Made by a program: the position numbers and the translations under genes. 5,481 bases of DNA from Armatimonadota bacterium (lineage in GTDB: Bacteria; Armatimonadota; Fimbriimonadia; Fimbriimonadales; Fimbriimonadaceae), in contig JAEYWW010000190.1 in NCBI GenBank assembly GCA_023428805.1, positions 1 through 5,481 of the forward strand, written 5' to 3'. Shown here in pieces: positions 1-4,991 of the stretch. Position 1 is the stretch's first letter; the number at the start of each line of letters is the position of its first letter. The notes under the pieces were generated by a model. That model searched no databases. It had not been told where the DNA came from and was given only the letters and a program-made list of their open reading frames with translations.

Positions 1-345
1 CCCATACCCTTCGGTCGCCGCCCGTTTGACGGCGGGAGCATCGTCGGGCATGACGACTGTGACCGGGATGCGGAGAATGGAGCCTGCCAATGCAAGAGCC
101 TGAGCATGGTTGCCGCTGGAGTAGGTGAGGACGCCCTGTTTCTTCTGTTCATCCGAAAGCTGAATCAGGGAGTTGAATGCGCCTCGGAACTTGAACGCGC
201 CGGCCTTTTGGAAGTTTTCAGCCTTGAAATAGGCTTGACAACCGAACAGATTGTCGAAGGTCTGGCTGGTCAAGACAGGCGTGCGGTGGGCGTCGCCCCG
301 AATCCGGTCGTGGGCCTCGCAGATATCCTCAAATGTGACGGGCAT
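1..345 (-). CDS. PLP-dependent serine racemase / threonine dehydratase family enzyme (partial, C-terminus outside window)
   Basis: This minus-strand frame stays open from a start at 345 to the left edge, giving 115 N-terminal residues of a protein that is usually about 310-330 residues long. It begins MPVTFEDICEAHDRIRGDAH, followed by RTPV, the usual opening of fold-type II serine/threonine dehydratases. Residues 45-56 (FQKAGAFKFRGA) hold the PLP Schiff-base lysine, K52. Residues 76-83 (SSGNHAQA) are the loop that binds the cofactor phosphate. VMPDDAPAVKRAATEGYG ends the visible part. The family eliminates water from serine or threonine to give ammonia and a 2-oxo acid, or racemises serine, in the cytosol. 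The SSGNHxQAL form and FQKxGxFKxRGA lean towards the serine racemase / hydroxyaspartate ammonia-lyase side rather than biosynthetic IlvA, and an IlvA regulatory domain could only lie outside the window. An in-frame ATG at 366 would add seven residues (MAHNSRS). The start at 345 is preferred because the family alignment begins there and a CATAAT -10-like box lies 9 nt upstream. No Shine-Dalgarno sequence is seen. Family confidence is high; the exact reaction is uncertain. Confidence 0.93.
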   Translation of the reverse strand, partial: MPVTFEDICEAHDRIRGDAHRTPVLTSQTFDNLFGCQAYFKAENFQKAGAFKFRGAFNSLIQLSDEQKKQGVLTYSSGNHAQALALAGSILRIPVTVVMPDDAPAVKRAATEGYG

Positions 346-350
346 CGAAC

Positions 351-364
351 GGCTATTATGAGCC
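351..364. promoter_or_regulatory. Symmetric divergent -10 region between the PLP enzyme and lipid kinase genes
   Basis: The 14 bp GGCTATTATGAGCC is an inverted repeat, with GGCT at 351-354 and AGCC at 361-364. On the plus strand TATTAT (354-359) matches the -10 consensus at five of six positions and ends 5 nt before the ATG at 365. On the minus strand CATAAT (360-355) also matches five of six and ends 9 nt before the ATG at 345. Both transcripts would therefore start on or within a few bases of the start codon. No good -35 box lies at 16-18 bp on either strand, and neither gene has a Shine-Dalgarno sequence. The boxes are seen in the sequence; promoter activity is inferred. Confidence 0.5.
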
Positions 365-1243
365 ATGCCATCAGCCGCTCTCATCGTCAATGCCGGGTCT
401 CGCTCGGGAGTCGAAATGGCGGATGCGGCGGCGAAGGAGCTTGCATCAAGCGGGGTTGAGATCGGACTCAACGCGGCGGCCTCCGGCGATCAGCTTCCAG
501 CGGAGATCAAGCGGGCGGCGGATCAGGGCTTTGAGCCGATCATCGTCGGAGGCGGAGACGGGACGCAGGGAATCGCGGCATCGGTGCTGAAAGGGACCGG
601 AAAGACGCAGGCCATTCTTCCGCTGGGCACAGGAAACGCCCTGGCCCGCGACCTTGGGATTCCGACTGACTTGAAGGGAGCCTGTCAGGTCATCGCCACG
701 GGCAGCCCGATTACGATCGATCTGGGTGAGGCGAACGGACGGGTCTTCGTCAACCTCTGCTCTCTTGGATTGACCGCTGAAATCGAAGCAAACCTCAATT
801 CCGAGGCGAAAAAGAAGCTGGGGCGAGCCGCCTATCTGGGGCCGGTTGCAAGCGCTCTCGAAAAAGCGACTCCGATCAGCGTCATCGTCAAGCACTCAGG
901 TGGTTTTGAAGCCTTTTCGACGCTTCTCGTCGGATGCGGGCCGGGGCGGACACAGGGCGGGGTGCTGCCTCTGCCTGGCGTCGCGGGGCACCAGACTGGC
1001 AAGCTGGCGTTCTATGCAGTGCGATCGACAGACATGGCGGCGTATGCCGAGCTGCTTTGGCGTTTGAGCCAGGGAACATGGATGGAGATGGGCACGCTGT
1101 TCCACCTGGAAGCCGAAGAGATTGAAATTCAAACGGACCCAGTCCAGAAGGTGGTCGTGGACGGAGAGCCCGCAGTCGAGACCCCTCTCAAATTACGCTG
1201 TCTCCCAGGCGCATTGAAAGTTCTTGTGCCCTCTGAATCCTGA
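365..1243 (+). CDS. Diacylglycerol kinase family lipid kinase (YegS/LCB5-like)
   Basis: This 292-residue protein has the usual length for bacterial DAGK_cat proteins (about 290-310). Residues 4-15 (AALIVNAGSRSG) correspond to the N-terminal NPxSG strand and loop. Residues 59-75 (IIVGGGDGTQGIAASVL) are the nucleotide-binding GGGDGT loop, and 85-99 (LPLGTGNALARDLGI) the second glycine-rich loop. FVNLCSLGLTAEIEANL follows, and V265-D266-G267-E268 is the C-terminal VDGE motif with its conserved glutamate. The family transfers phosphate from ATP to a lipid hydroxyl such as that of diacylglycerol, at the cytoplasmic face of the membrane. Several positions deviate: NAGSRSG replaces NPxSG, QGIA follows GGGDGT where E-V is usual, and the region around 'GGVLPLPGVAGHQTGKL' lacks the usual Asp-Asp-Gly. 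Substrate is therefore not predictable, and sphingoid or another lipid is possible. An in-frame TGA at 359-361 fixes the N-terminal limit. The 5 nt gap to a TATTAT box points to a leaderless mRNA. The SPFH operon downstream has its own TATAAT box. Confidence 0.93.
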   Translation: MPSAALIVNAGSRSGVEMADAAAKELASSGVEIGLNAAASGDQLPAEIKRAADQGFEPIIVGGGDGTQGIAASVLKGTGKTQAILPLGTGNALARDLGIPTDLKGACQVIATGSPITIDLGEANGRVFVNLCSLGLTAEIEANLNSEAKKKLGRAAYLGPVASALEKATPISVIVKHSGGFEAFSTLLVGCGPGRTQGGVLPLPGVAGHQTGKLAFYAVRSTDMAAYAELLWRLSQGTWMEMGTLFHLEAEEIEIQTDPVQKVVVDGEPAVETPLKLRCLPGALKVLVPSES

Positions 1244-1258
1244 ACGCCTTTCGGGCGT
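1244..1258 (+). terminator. Weak GC hairpin after the lipid kinase gene
   Basis: ACGCC (1244-1248) pairs with GGCGT (1254-1258) around a TTTCG loop, directly after the TGA at 1241-1243. The stem is only 5 bp and is followed by ATAATTTC rather than a T-run, so termination would be weak at best. Its right arm overlaps the first base of the TATAAT box of the next operon, and the element may matter more for that promoter than for termination. Confidence 0.25.
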
Positions 1259-1263
1259 ATAAT
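1258..1263 (+). promoter_or_regulatory. Consensus -10 box (TATAAT) for the SPFH / zinc-ribbon / DUF3592 operon
   Basis: TATAAT is a perfect sigma-70 -10 hexamer. It lies 30 nt before the ATG at 1294, which would give a 5' leader of about 24 nt containing the purine-rich GGGACGGAA just before the start. No clear TTGACA-like box is found 16-18 bp upstream. The 9-bp direct repeat CTGAACGCC occurs on both sides, at 1240-1248 and 1276-1284, and could be a binding site for an activator or repressor. Confidence 0.5.
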
Positions 1264-1293
1264 TTCAGCGGCGGTCTGAACGCCGGGACGGAA

Positions 1294-2379
1294 ATGAGTA
1301 TTTTCGACAAGCTGAAAGGCGAATTTATTGACATCATCGAGTGGCTGGACGACACCCAGGACACGATGGTGTATCGGTTCGAGCGTCACAACAACGAGAT
1401 CAAGAACGGAGCGCAGCTGGTCGTCCGCGAATCACAGGTGGCGATCTTGGTCAATGAAGGCCAGCTTGCGGACGTGTTTCCTCCCGGAACCTACACTCTC
1501 GAAACGCAGAATATGCCGATCCTCTCCACGCTGAAGGGCTGGAAGTACGGCTTCAATTCTCCGTTCAAGGCCGAGGTCTATTTCGTCAACACCAAACGGT
1601 TCACGGACCAGAAGTGGGGCACTCCAAATCCGATCATGATGCGGGATGCCGATTTTGGCATCGTCCGCGTGCGCGCTTTTGGTTCTTACACCTTCCGGGT
1701 TGTGGACGCCGCCCTGTTCCTGAAGGAAGTCGTCGGCACCAACTGGGAGTTCACCACCGCCGACATCAGCAACCAGACCCGCAGCTTCCTCATCAGCGGT
1801 TTTGCAGATGCGGTCGCCGAGCAGAAGATTCCCGTCCTTGACCTCGCCGCCAAGTACGAGGAAATGGGCCAGTTCCTGACGGACAAGATCAGGCCCAAGT
1901 TCGCCGAGCACGGCCTTGACCTGCTCAACATGGTGATCGAGAACATTTCGGTTCCGCCTGAAGTGGAGGCGGCCATCGACCAGCGATCCAAGATGGGCGC
2001 GCTGGGCGACATGGCGAAATACACGCAGATGAAGGCGGCCGAATCCCTGACCGAAAACCCTGGCGGAATGGGCGCGATGGCCGCTCAGATGGGCGCGGGT
2101 GTGATGATCGGTCAGACCATGGCTGGTTCAATGGTTCCCCCCCCGGTTGCGGGCACGCCGCCGCCAGTCCCGACTTCGATCATGTATCACGTTGCTGTCA
2201 ATGGCCAGCAGCAGGGGCCATTCGACACCGCCGCGCTCTCGGGCAAGGTGTCCAGCGGCGAACTCACCCGCGACACGCTGGTGTGGTCGCAGGGAATGAG
2301 CGGATGGACGAAGGCGGGTGATGTCGGAGAACTCAGCGGCCTCTTCGCCAACGTTCCGCCTCCGATTCCTCCGGCGTAA
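1294..2379 (+). CDS. SPFH-domain protein of the YdjI type with C-terminal GYF_2 domain
   Basis: This is a 361-residue protein. The N-terminal block (MSIFDKLKGEFIDIIEWLDD, then MVYRFERHNNEIKNGAQLVVRESQVAIL) matches the YdjI subgroup of SPFH proteins, often labelled 'virion core protein' in databases. Other YdjI hallmarks are the LSTLKGWKYGFNSPF, VYFVNTKRFTDQKWGTPNPI and VRAFGSYTF segments. The SPFH part covers roughly residues 35-225. Residues 245-293 form a Gly/Met/Ala-rich then Pro-rich linker (VPPPVAGTPPPVP at 281-293). Residues 298-350 (YHVAVNGQQQGPF to W-x-x-GMSGW) are a GYF_2 domain, presumably a protein-binding module. No transmembrane helix or signal peptide is present, so the protein is probably peripheral to the membrane and oligomeric. 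In Bacillus subtilis YdjI helps recruit a PspA homologue to the membrane; that is family knowledge, not shown here. GGGACGGAA precedes the start. The next gene begins 3 bp after the stop, so the two are almost certainly cotranscribed. A C8 run at 2137-2144 lies in the linker. Confidence 0.92.
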   Translation: MSIFDKLKGEFIDIIEWLDDTQDTMVYRFERHNNEIKNGAQLVVRESQVAILVNEGQLADVFPPGTYTLETQNMPILSTLKGWKYGFNSPFKAEVYFVNTKRFTDQKWGTPNPIMMRDADFGIVRVRAFGSYTFRVVDAALFLKEVVGTNWEFTTADISNQTRSFLISGFADAVAEQKIPVLDLAAKYEEMGQFLTDKIRPKFAEHGLDLLNMVIENISVPPEVEAAIDQRSKMGALGDMAKYTQMKAAESLTENPGGMGAMAAQMGAGVMIGQTMAGSMVPPPVAGTPPPVPTSIMYHVAVNGQQQGPFDTAALSGKVSSGELTRDTLVWSQGMSGWTKAGDVGELSGLFANVPPPIPPA

Positions 2380-2382
2380 CTC

Positions 2383-3513
2383 ATGTCGGTCCAACGTTAT
2401 CCGTGCGGTTCGTGCGGTGCCCAGCTTGAATTCACGCCGGGCACCGCAGTTTTGACATGCCCCTACTGCGGTCATAAAGAGGAGATTCCGACCAGCGCCG
2501 AAGAAATTCATGAACTCGATTTCAACGAATTCTTGGAGCAGGCTCGGTTGGATACCAAAATGGAGACCGAGACGGTGCTCCATTGCAACCAGTGTGCTGC
2601 CGAGTTCACCGTTGGCCCCTATAAACAGACCGACGCCTGCCCCTTTTGCGGAAGCAACGTGGTGGTTCCAGCGAACCCGGAAAACCGAATCGAGCCCGCC
2701 TCGTTGGTGCCGTTTCAGCTTGATCCAAGGCAAGCGCGAACGAAGTACTTGGAGTGGATTGGCTCGCGTTTCTGGGCTCCGAACGACCTGAAGAAGCAAG
2801 CTCGTGCTGAAAGCACACTTCACGGAATTTACTGCCCCTATTGGACATACGATTCACTTACAACGAGCTGGTACACCGGGCAGCGCGGCGAACATTATTG
2901 GGAGACCGAGAGCTATACCGAGAATGGCGAACGCAAGACTCGTCAGGTTCGCAAGACGCGCTGGTACCCCGCAAGCGGCATTGTCGTGGTTCCGTTCGAC
3001 GACGTCCTCGTGCTCGGCACAGAAACTCTGCCGCGGAAATACACAGAGCTGATGCAGCAGTGGAATCTGACGACTCTGACTCCATTCAAACCCGACTATC
3101 TAACCGGTTTCCAGGCCATGCGCTACGACGTGGACCTGCCAAATGGATTTGAGACCGCGAAGGTCAAGATGGATCCTGAGATCAACAACGCGATCCGGTA
3201 CGACATTGGCGGCGACGAGCAGAGGATTACCAGCAAGGACACGCAGTACGACAGAGTGACCTTCAAGCACATTCTGCTCCCCATTTATTCCGGTGCATAC
3301 CGGTATGGCGGACGCACTTGGCGGTTTTTCATCAATGGGCAGACAGGCCAAGTGGCCGGAGAAGCTCCGGTGAGCTGGGTTAAGGTGACGATCGCGGTGA
3401 TCTTGGGGTTGATCGTGCTGGGGGTGATCGTGTGGCTGATGTCGCAGAGCAAATCGAACTCCAGTTCATTGCTGGAGCATGGAACAAGCACGTGGGCGCA
3501 GTTGAGCTCATAG
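2383..3513 (+). CDS. Double zinc-ribbon protein with C-terminal membrane anchor (YdjG-like)
   Basis: This is a 376-residue protein. The first zinc ribbon uses C8-x2-C11 and C26-x2-C29 (CGSC, CPYC), and the second C68-x2-C71 and C86-x2-C89 (CNQC, CPFC). Both are complete. They resemble the TFIIB-type ribbons that make databases label such proteins 'primosomal protein N' / replication factor Y', but no helicase motif is present, so that label would be wrong. Residues 100-330 are a soluble region with segments such as LHGIYCPYWTYDSLTTSWYT, LVPFQLD and LPIYSGAYRYGGRTWRFFING, typical of zinc-ribbon partners of YdjI-like SPFH proteins. Residues 335-353 (VTIAVILGLIVLGVIVWLM) form one transmembrane helix, followed by a short Ser-rich tail. 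The large N-terminal part is probably cytoplasmic. The start lies 3 bp after the upstream stop and has no Shine-Dalgarno sequence, so translation is probably coupled. A role in membrane recruitment of the SPFH protein is inferred from the B. subtilis ydj operon. Confidence 0.9.
   Translation: MSVQRYPCGSCGAQLEFTPGTAVLTCPYCGHKEEIPTSAEEIHELDFNEFLEQARLDTKMETETVLHCNQCAAEFTVGPYKQTDACPFCGSNVVVPANPENRIEPASLVPFQLDPRQARTKYLEWIGSRFWAPNDLKKQARAESTLHGIYCPYWTYDSLTTSWYTGQRGEHYWETESYTENGERKTRQVRKTRWYPASGIVVVPFDDVLVLGTETLPRKYTELMQQWNLTTLTPFKPDYLTGFQAMRYDVDLPNGFETAKVKMDPEINNAIRYDIGGDEQRITSKDTQYDRVTFKHILLPIYSGAYRYGGRTWRFFINGQTGQVAGEAPVSWVKVTIAVILGLIVLGVIVWLMSQSKSNSSSLLEHGTSTWAQLSS
3403..3432 (+). repeat. Imperfect 15-bp tandem repeat in the membrane-helix codons
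   Basis: TTGGGGTTGATCGTG (3403-3417) is followed directly by CTGGGGGTGATCGTG (3418-3432), with 13 of 15 bases identical. It encodes LGLIV-LGVIV in the transmembrane helix of the zinc-ribbon protein. The period is a multiple of three, so the reading frame is kept. The second copy carries the Shine-Dalgarno-like sequence used to support the next gene's start. Confidence 0.7.
3420..3429 (+). promoter_or_regulatory. Strong internal Shine-Dalgarno sequence for the DUF3592 gene
   Basis: GGGGGTGATC matches nine of ten bases of GGAGGTGATC, the full complement of the 16S rRNA 3' end. The GGGGG core ends 7 nt before the GTG at 3432. It lies inside the upstream gene and supports the long-overlap start. 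Since the same bases encode Leu-Gly-Val-Ile in a membrane helix, the match could be chance. Confidence 0.5.
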
Positions 3514-3974
3514 CCTCCTCGCCGCCTCCGCATCCAGCCGAAGTGTGGGTGCCGGGATCGGTTGGTTTGCTGATCACTGGCCTGCCGCTCCTCTGGTTTA
3601 TCCACTTGCTTGTGCTCGGCTTCCTGAGTTATCAATGGCAAGAGGTGCCGGTCACGATCGTGTCGAGCAATGTGGAATATTCGAAGCTGCGATCACGGTT
3701 TCGATTGGGCTTTGCGCGGATCACCTATCGCTACGAACAGGATGGGATCTCTCGCACTTCTGACGTGATTCGATTTGGGAGCGGCATCGAAGGGAACGCA
3801 AGCATTGCTCAGGAACTGATCGCCCGGTATCCTGCGGGGGCACAAACCACGGCGAGAGTTCGAGGCAGGCACGCCACGTTGCTTCCCGGTCCTTCGGGAT
3901 GGTTGTTCATCTACATTTGCTTGTGCGCATTCATCTTTTCCGCGATCATCTATGGAATTGCTACGGGTACGTGA
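3432..3974 (+). CDS. DUF3592-type protein with two membrane helices
   Basis: The 180 residues have the DUF3592 layout. TM1 is at about residues 44-65 (VGLLITGLPLLWFIHLLVLG) and TM2 at about 157-176 (WLFIYICLCAFIFSAIIYGI), with a soluble domain of about 90 residues between them. That domain carries the family's marks: VPVTIVSSNVEY at 72-83, then ITYRYEQDGISRTSDVIRFG, then ARYPAGAQTTARVRGRHATL before LPG. Both ends should lie on the same side of the membrane. No enzymatic role is known for the family and none can be assigned here. The start is a GTG that overlaps the zinc-ribbon gene by 82 bp in another frame. It is chosen for the strong Shine-Dalgarno sequence 7 nt upstream. GTG codons at 3492 and 3543 are alternatives that would shorten the 43-residue N-terminal tail. 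It is the last gene of the three-gene operon, with about 70 bp before the pseudopilin start. Confidence 0.8.
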   Translation: MADVAEQIELQFIAGAWNKHVGAVELIASSPPPHPAEVWVPGSVGLLITGLPLLWFIHLLVLGFLSYQWQEVPVTIVSSNVEYSKLRSRFRLGFARITYRYEQDGISRTSDVIRFGSGIEGNASIAQELIARYPAGAQTTARVRGRHATLLPGPSGWLFIYICLCAFIFSAIIYGIATGT

Positions 3975-4046
3975 TTCAAGCTGGAAAAAAACCGCACCCT
4001 CACGGGGGTCAACAGATGTCTAACAATGAGTGTTGCCGGGTTCTCA

Positions 4047-4811
4047 ATGAAGAAGCGCGCCTTTACCCTGATTGAACTTCTCGTCGTCATCGCAATCATC
4101 GCGATTCTCGCCGCCATCCTGTTTCCGGTTTTTGCCCGTGCCAAGGTCGCGGCAAAGAGTGCGGCGACCTCAAGCAATCTTCGTCAGCTCGGATTGAGCG
4201 TGATGCTCTACGCAGGGGATCACGACGACTACACTCCGCTCTACGAAACTCCTCAATTGCACGTCAACCCTCAAAATCAGCTTTACCTTCCTCAGCGTCT
4301 TTATCCATATCAGAAAAATCTGGACATCTATTGGGATGCGATGACCCGCAAAGTTGATCTTCCTCGACCAATGGTGTCCACGAACGATGTCGGCTATTGG
4401 GGTTCCTGGACCACCTACTGCAATCTCAGCGCCAACGCCAACGGCTTCTTCGGCTATCGCATCGCCGGACACATGGAGACAGGGCGGGACATCTCCAGTC
4501 AGGAAAGTCTCGCTCAGCGCGCGATGTTCATCAATACTGCTTGGCCGGGGGCTGGAGATCAATACGGCTACTTCATGTTCCTCAACTCGGCCGCGGCGAC
4601 GCCGAGCTACACCAACCCCGATGCGTTCTGGTCCAACAACGTCTACAATGCTCGAACACGCTATCACAACCAGAACTTGGTTCTCTTCGGTGACGGCCAC
4701 GTGGGAAGGGGAAGATCAAATATCTTCATGCCGCCAGGAGGCGATTTCGCCACGTTTTACACGGGGGAAGTGCGGGCATTCTGGGGTGATGAGTTCAGCG
4801 CGACTGAATGA
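4047..4811 (+). CDS. Prepilin-type N-terminal cleavage/methylation protein (DUF1559-like pseudopilin)
   Basis: The protein has 254 residues. A short basic leader (MKKRA) is followed by [20 protein letters not shown], the classic type IV prepilin / type II secretion pseudopilin signal. Cleavage by prepilin peptidase is expected between A5 and F6. Ala replaces the usual Gly at -1, as is common in this family, and the Glu at mature position 5 is present. The helix continues as [41 protein letters not shown], with the typical 'SNLRQLGL ... Y..D.....P' of DUF1559-like proteins. The C-terminal [17 protein letters not shown] resembles the H-x9-DG motif but has eight intervening residues. It is expected in the inner membrane or in a pilus-like surface fibre. 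Many genomes of Armatimonadota and Planctomycetota carry many such single genes away from secretion operons, and no other pilus gene is seen here. An in-frame ATG at 4026 would lengthen the leader by seven residues. 4047 is preferred for leader length, but neither start has a good Shine-Dalgarno sequence. Confidence 0.9.
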   Translation: MKKRAFTLIELLVVIAIIAILAAILFPVFARAKVAAKSAATSSNLRQLGLSVMLYAGDHDDYTPLYETPQLHVNPQNQLYLPQRLYPYQKNLDIYWDAMTRKVDLPRPMVSTNDVGYWGSWTTYCNLSANANGFFGYRIAGHMETGRDISSQESLAQRAMFINTAWPGAGDQYGYFMFLNSAAATPSYTNPDAFWSNNVYNARTRYHNQNLVLFGDGHVGRGRSNIFMPPGGDFATFYTGEVRAFWGDEFSATE

Positions 4812-4824
4812 AGTCAGATTTAGG

Positions 4825-4854
4825 CCCGGACTCATGCTGAGCCGTGAGTTCGGG
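4825..4854 (+). terminator. Probable intrinsic terminator after the pseudopilin gene
   Basis: CCCGGACTCA (4825-4834) pairs with TGAGTTCGGG (4845-4854) in a 10-bp stem with one G-U pair and a 10-nt loop. It begins 13 nt after the TGA at 4809-4811. The downstream stretch TACATTTCTGCTTCTT is T-rich but broken up, so termination could be partial. It separates the pseudopilin gene from the tRNA 18 nt further on. Confidence 0.6.
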
Positions 4855-4860
4855 TACATT
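4855..4860 (+). promoter_or_regulatory. Possible -10 box (TACATT) for the tRNA-Arg gene
   Basis: TACATT matches four of six -10 consensus bases and lies 12 nt before the mature tRNA 5' end, so a transcript would carry a short 5' leader of about 5 nt. No convincing -35 box is present at the right distance; that position falls within the terminator stem and loop. Readthrough from upstream is the alternative. Confidence 0.25.
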
Positions 4861-4872
4861 TCTGCTTCTTGC

Positions 4873-4948
4873 GCGCTCGTAGCTCAGTGGATAGAGCATC
4901 AGCTTGCGGAGCTGGGGGTCGGAGGTTCGAGTCCTCTCGAGCGCGCCA
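4873..4948 (+). tRNA. tRNA-Arg, anticodon GCG, CCA encoded
   Basis: A full cloverleaf of 76 nt can be folded. The acceptor stem is GCGCTCG (4873-4879) with CGAGCGC (4938-4944), 7 perfect pairs. U8-A9 are followed by the D stem GCTC/GAGC (4882-4885, 4894-4897). The anticodon stem is TCAGC (4899-4903) with GCTGG (4911-4915), including one G-U pair. The loop TTGCGGA (4904-4910) gives anticodon GCG at 4906-4908, which reads arginine CGC and CGU. The 5-nt variable loop is GGGTC. The T stem is GGAGG/CCTCT with loop TTCGAGT (4926-4932). The discriminator is G4945 and CCA (4946-4948) is encoded. Most bacteria read CGU/CGC with an ACG anticodon deaminated to inosine, so GCG is less usual. Confidence 0.95.
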
Positions 4949-4972
4949 AATAGGGAACTCCGTTCTTCCAAT

Positions 4973-4991
4973 TGCCATACTGTATATGGCA
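4973..4991. repeat. Inverted repeat overlapping the start codon of the secreted-protein gene
   Basis: TGCCATA (4973-4979) and TATGGCA (4985-4991) are perfect 7-bp arms separated by CTGTA. The right arm ends on the A of the ATG at 4991. The size and spacing suit a dimeric repressor site. As RNA it could form a hairpin that hides the start codon, or a weak terminator for the tRNA, since TGTTT follows. Function is inferred only. Confidence 0.5.

Noticed and set aside
234..239. Perfect TTGACA (-35 consensus) on the plus strand
   Set aside because: It lies inside the PLP-enzyme coding region, more than 100 bp from the only plausible plus-strand -10 box. It is a chance match.
385..390. TTGACG on the minus strand as a -35 box for the PLP enzyme
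   Set aside because: The gap to the CATAAT box is 24 bp, too long for sigma-70, and no better -10 box sits at 16-18 bp.
106..459. Plus-strand open frame of 117 residues opposite the PLP enzyme and running into the lipid kinase
   Set aside because: It has no family features and lies antisense to a clearly recognisable coding sequence with PLP motifs. It is a shadow frame.
2128..2823. Minus-strand open frame of 231 residues across the SPFH / zinc-ribbon junction
   Set aside because: The plus strand holds two well-recognised proteins here. The antisense product is Arg/Ala-rich and shows no motif, as expected for a GC-rich shadow.
2383..3513. Annotation as 'primosomal protein N' / helicase' suggested by the zinc ribbons
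   Set aside because: There is no Walker A or B box or other helicase motif. The protein has a C-terminal membrane helix and an SPFH partner, which fits a YdjG-like role instead.
3985..4009. A7 run followed by ACCC/GGGT, which on the minus strand looks like a hairpin followed by TTTTTTT
   Set aside because: The stem is only 4 bp, four bases separate it from the T-run, and no minus-strand gene lies upstream to be terminated.
4170..4700. Minus-strand open frame of 176 residues opposite the pseudopilin
   Set aside because: It shows no domain or start signal, and the plus strand codes for a clear pseudopilin.
4354..4953. Plus-strand open frame of 199 residues extending from inside the pseudopilin through the tRNA
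   Set aside because: It reads through a hairpin and a complete tRNA. Its C-terminal VAQWIEHQLAELGVGGSSPLERAK is the usual translation artefact of a tRNA gene.
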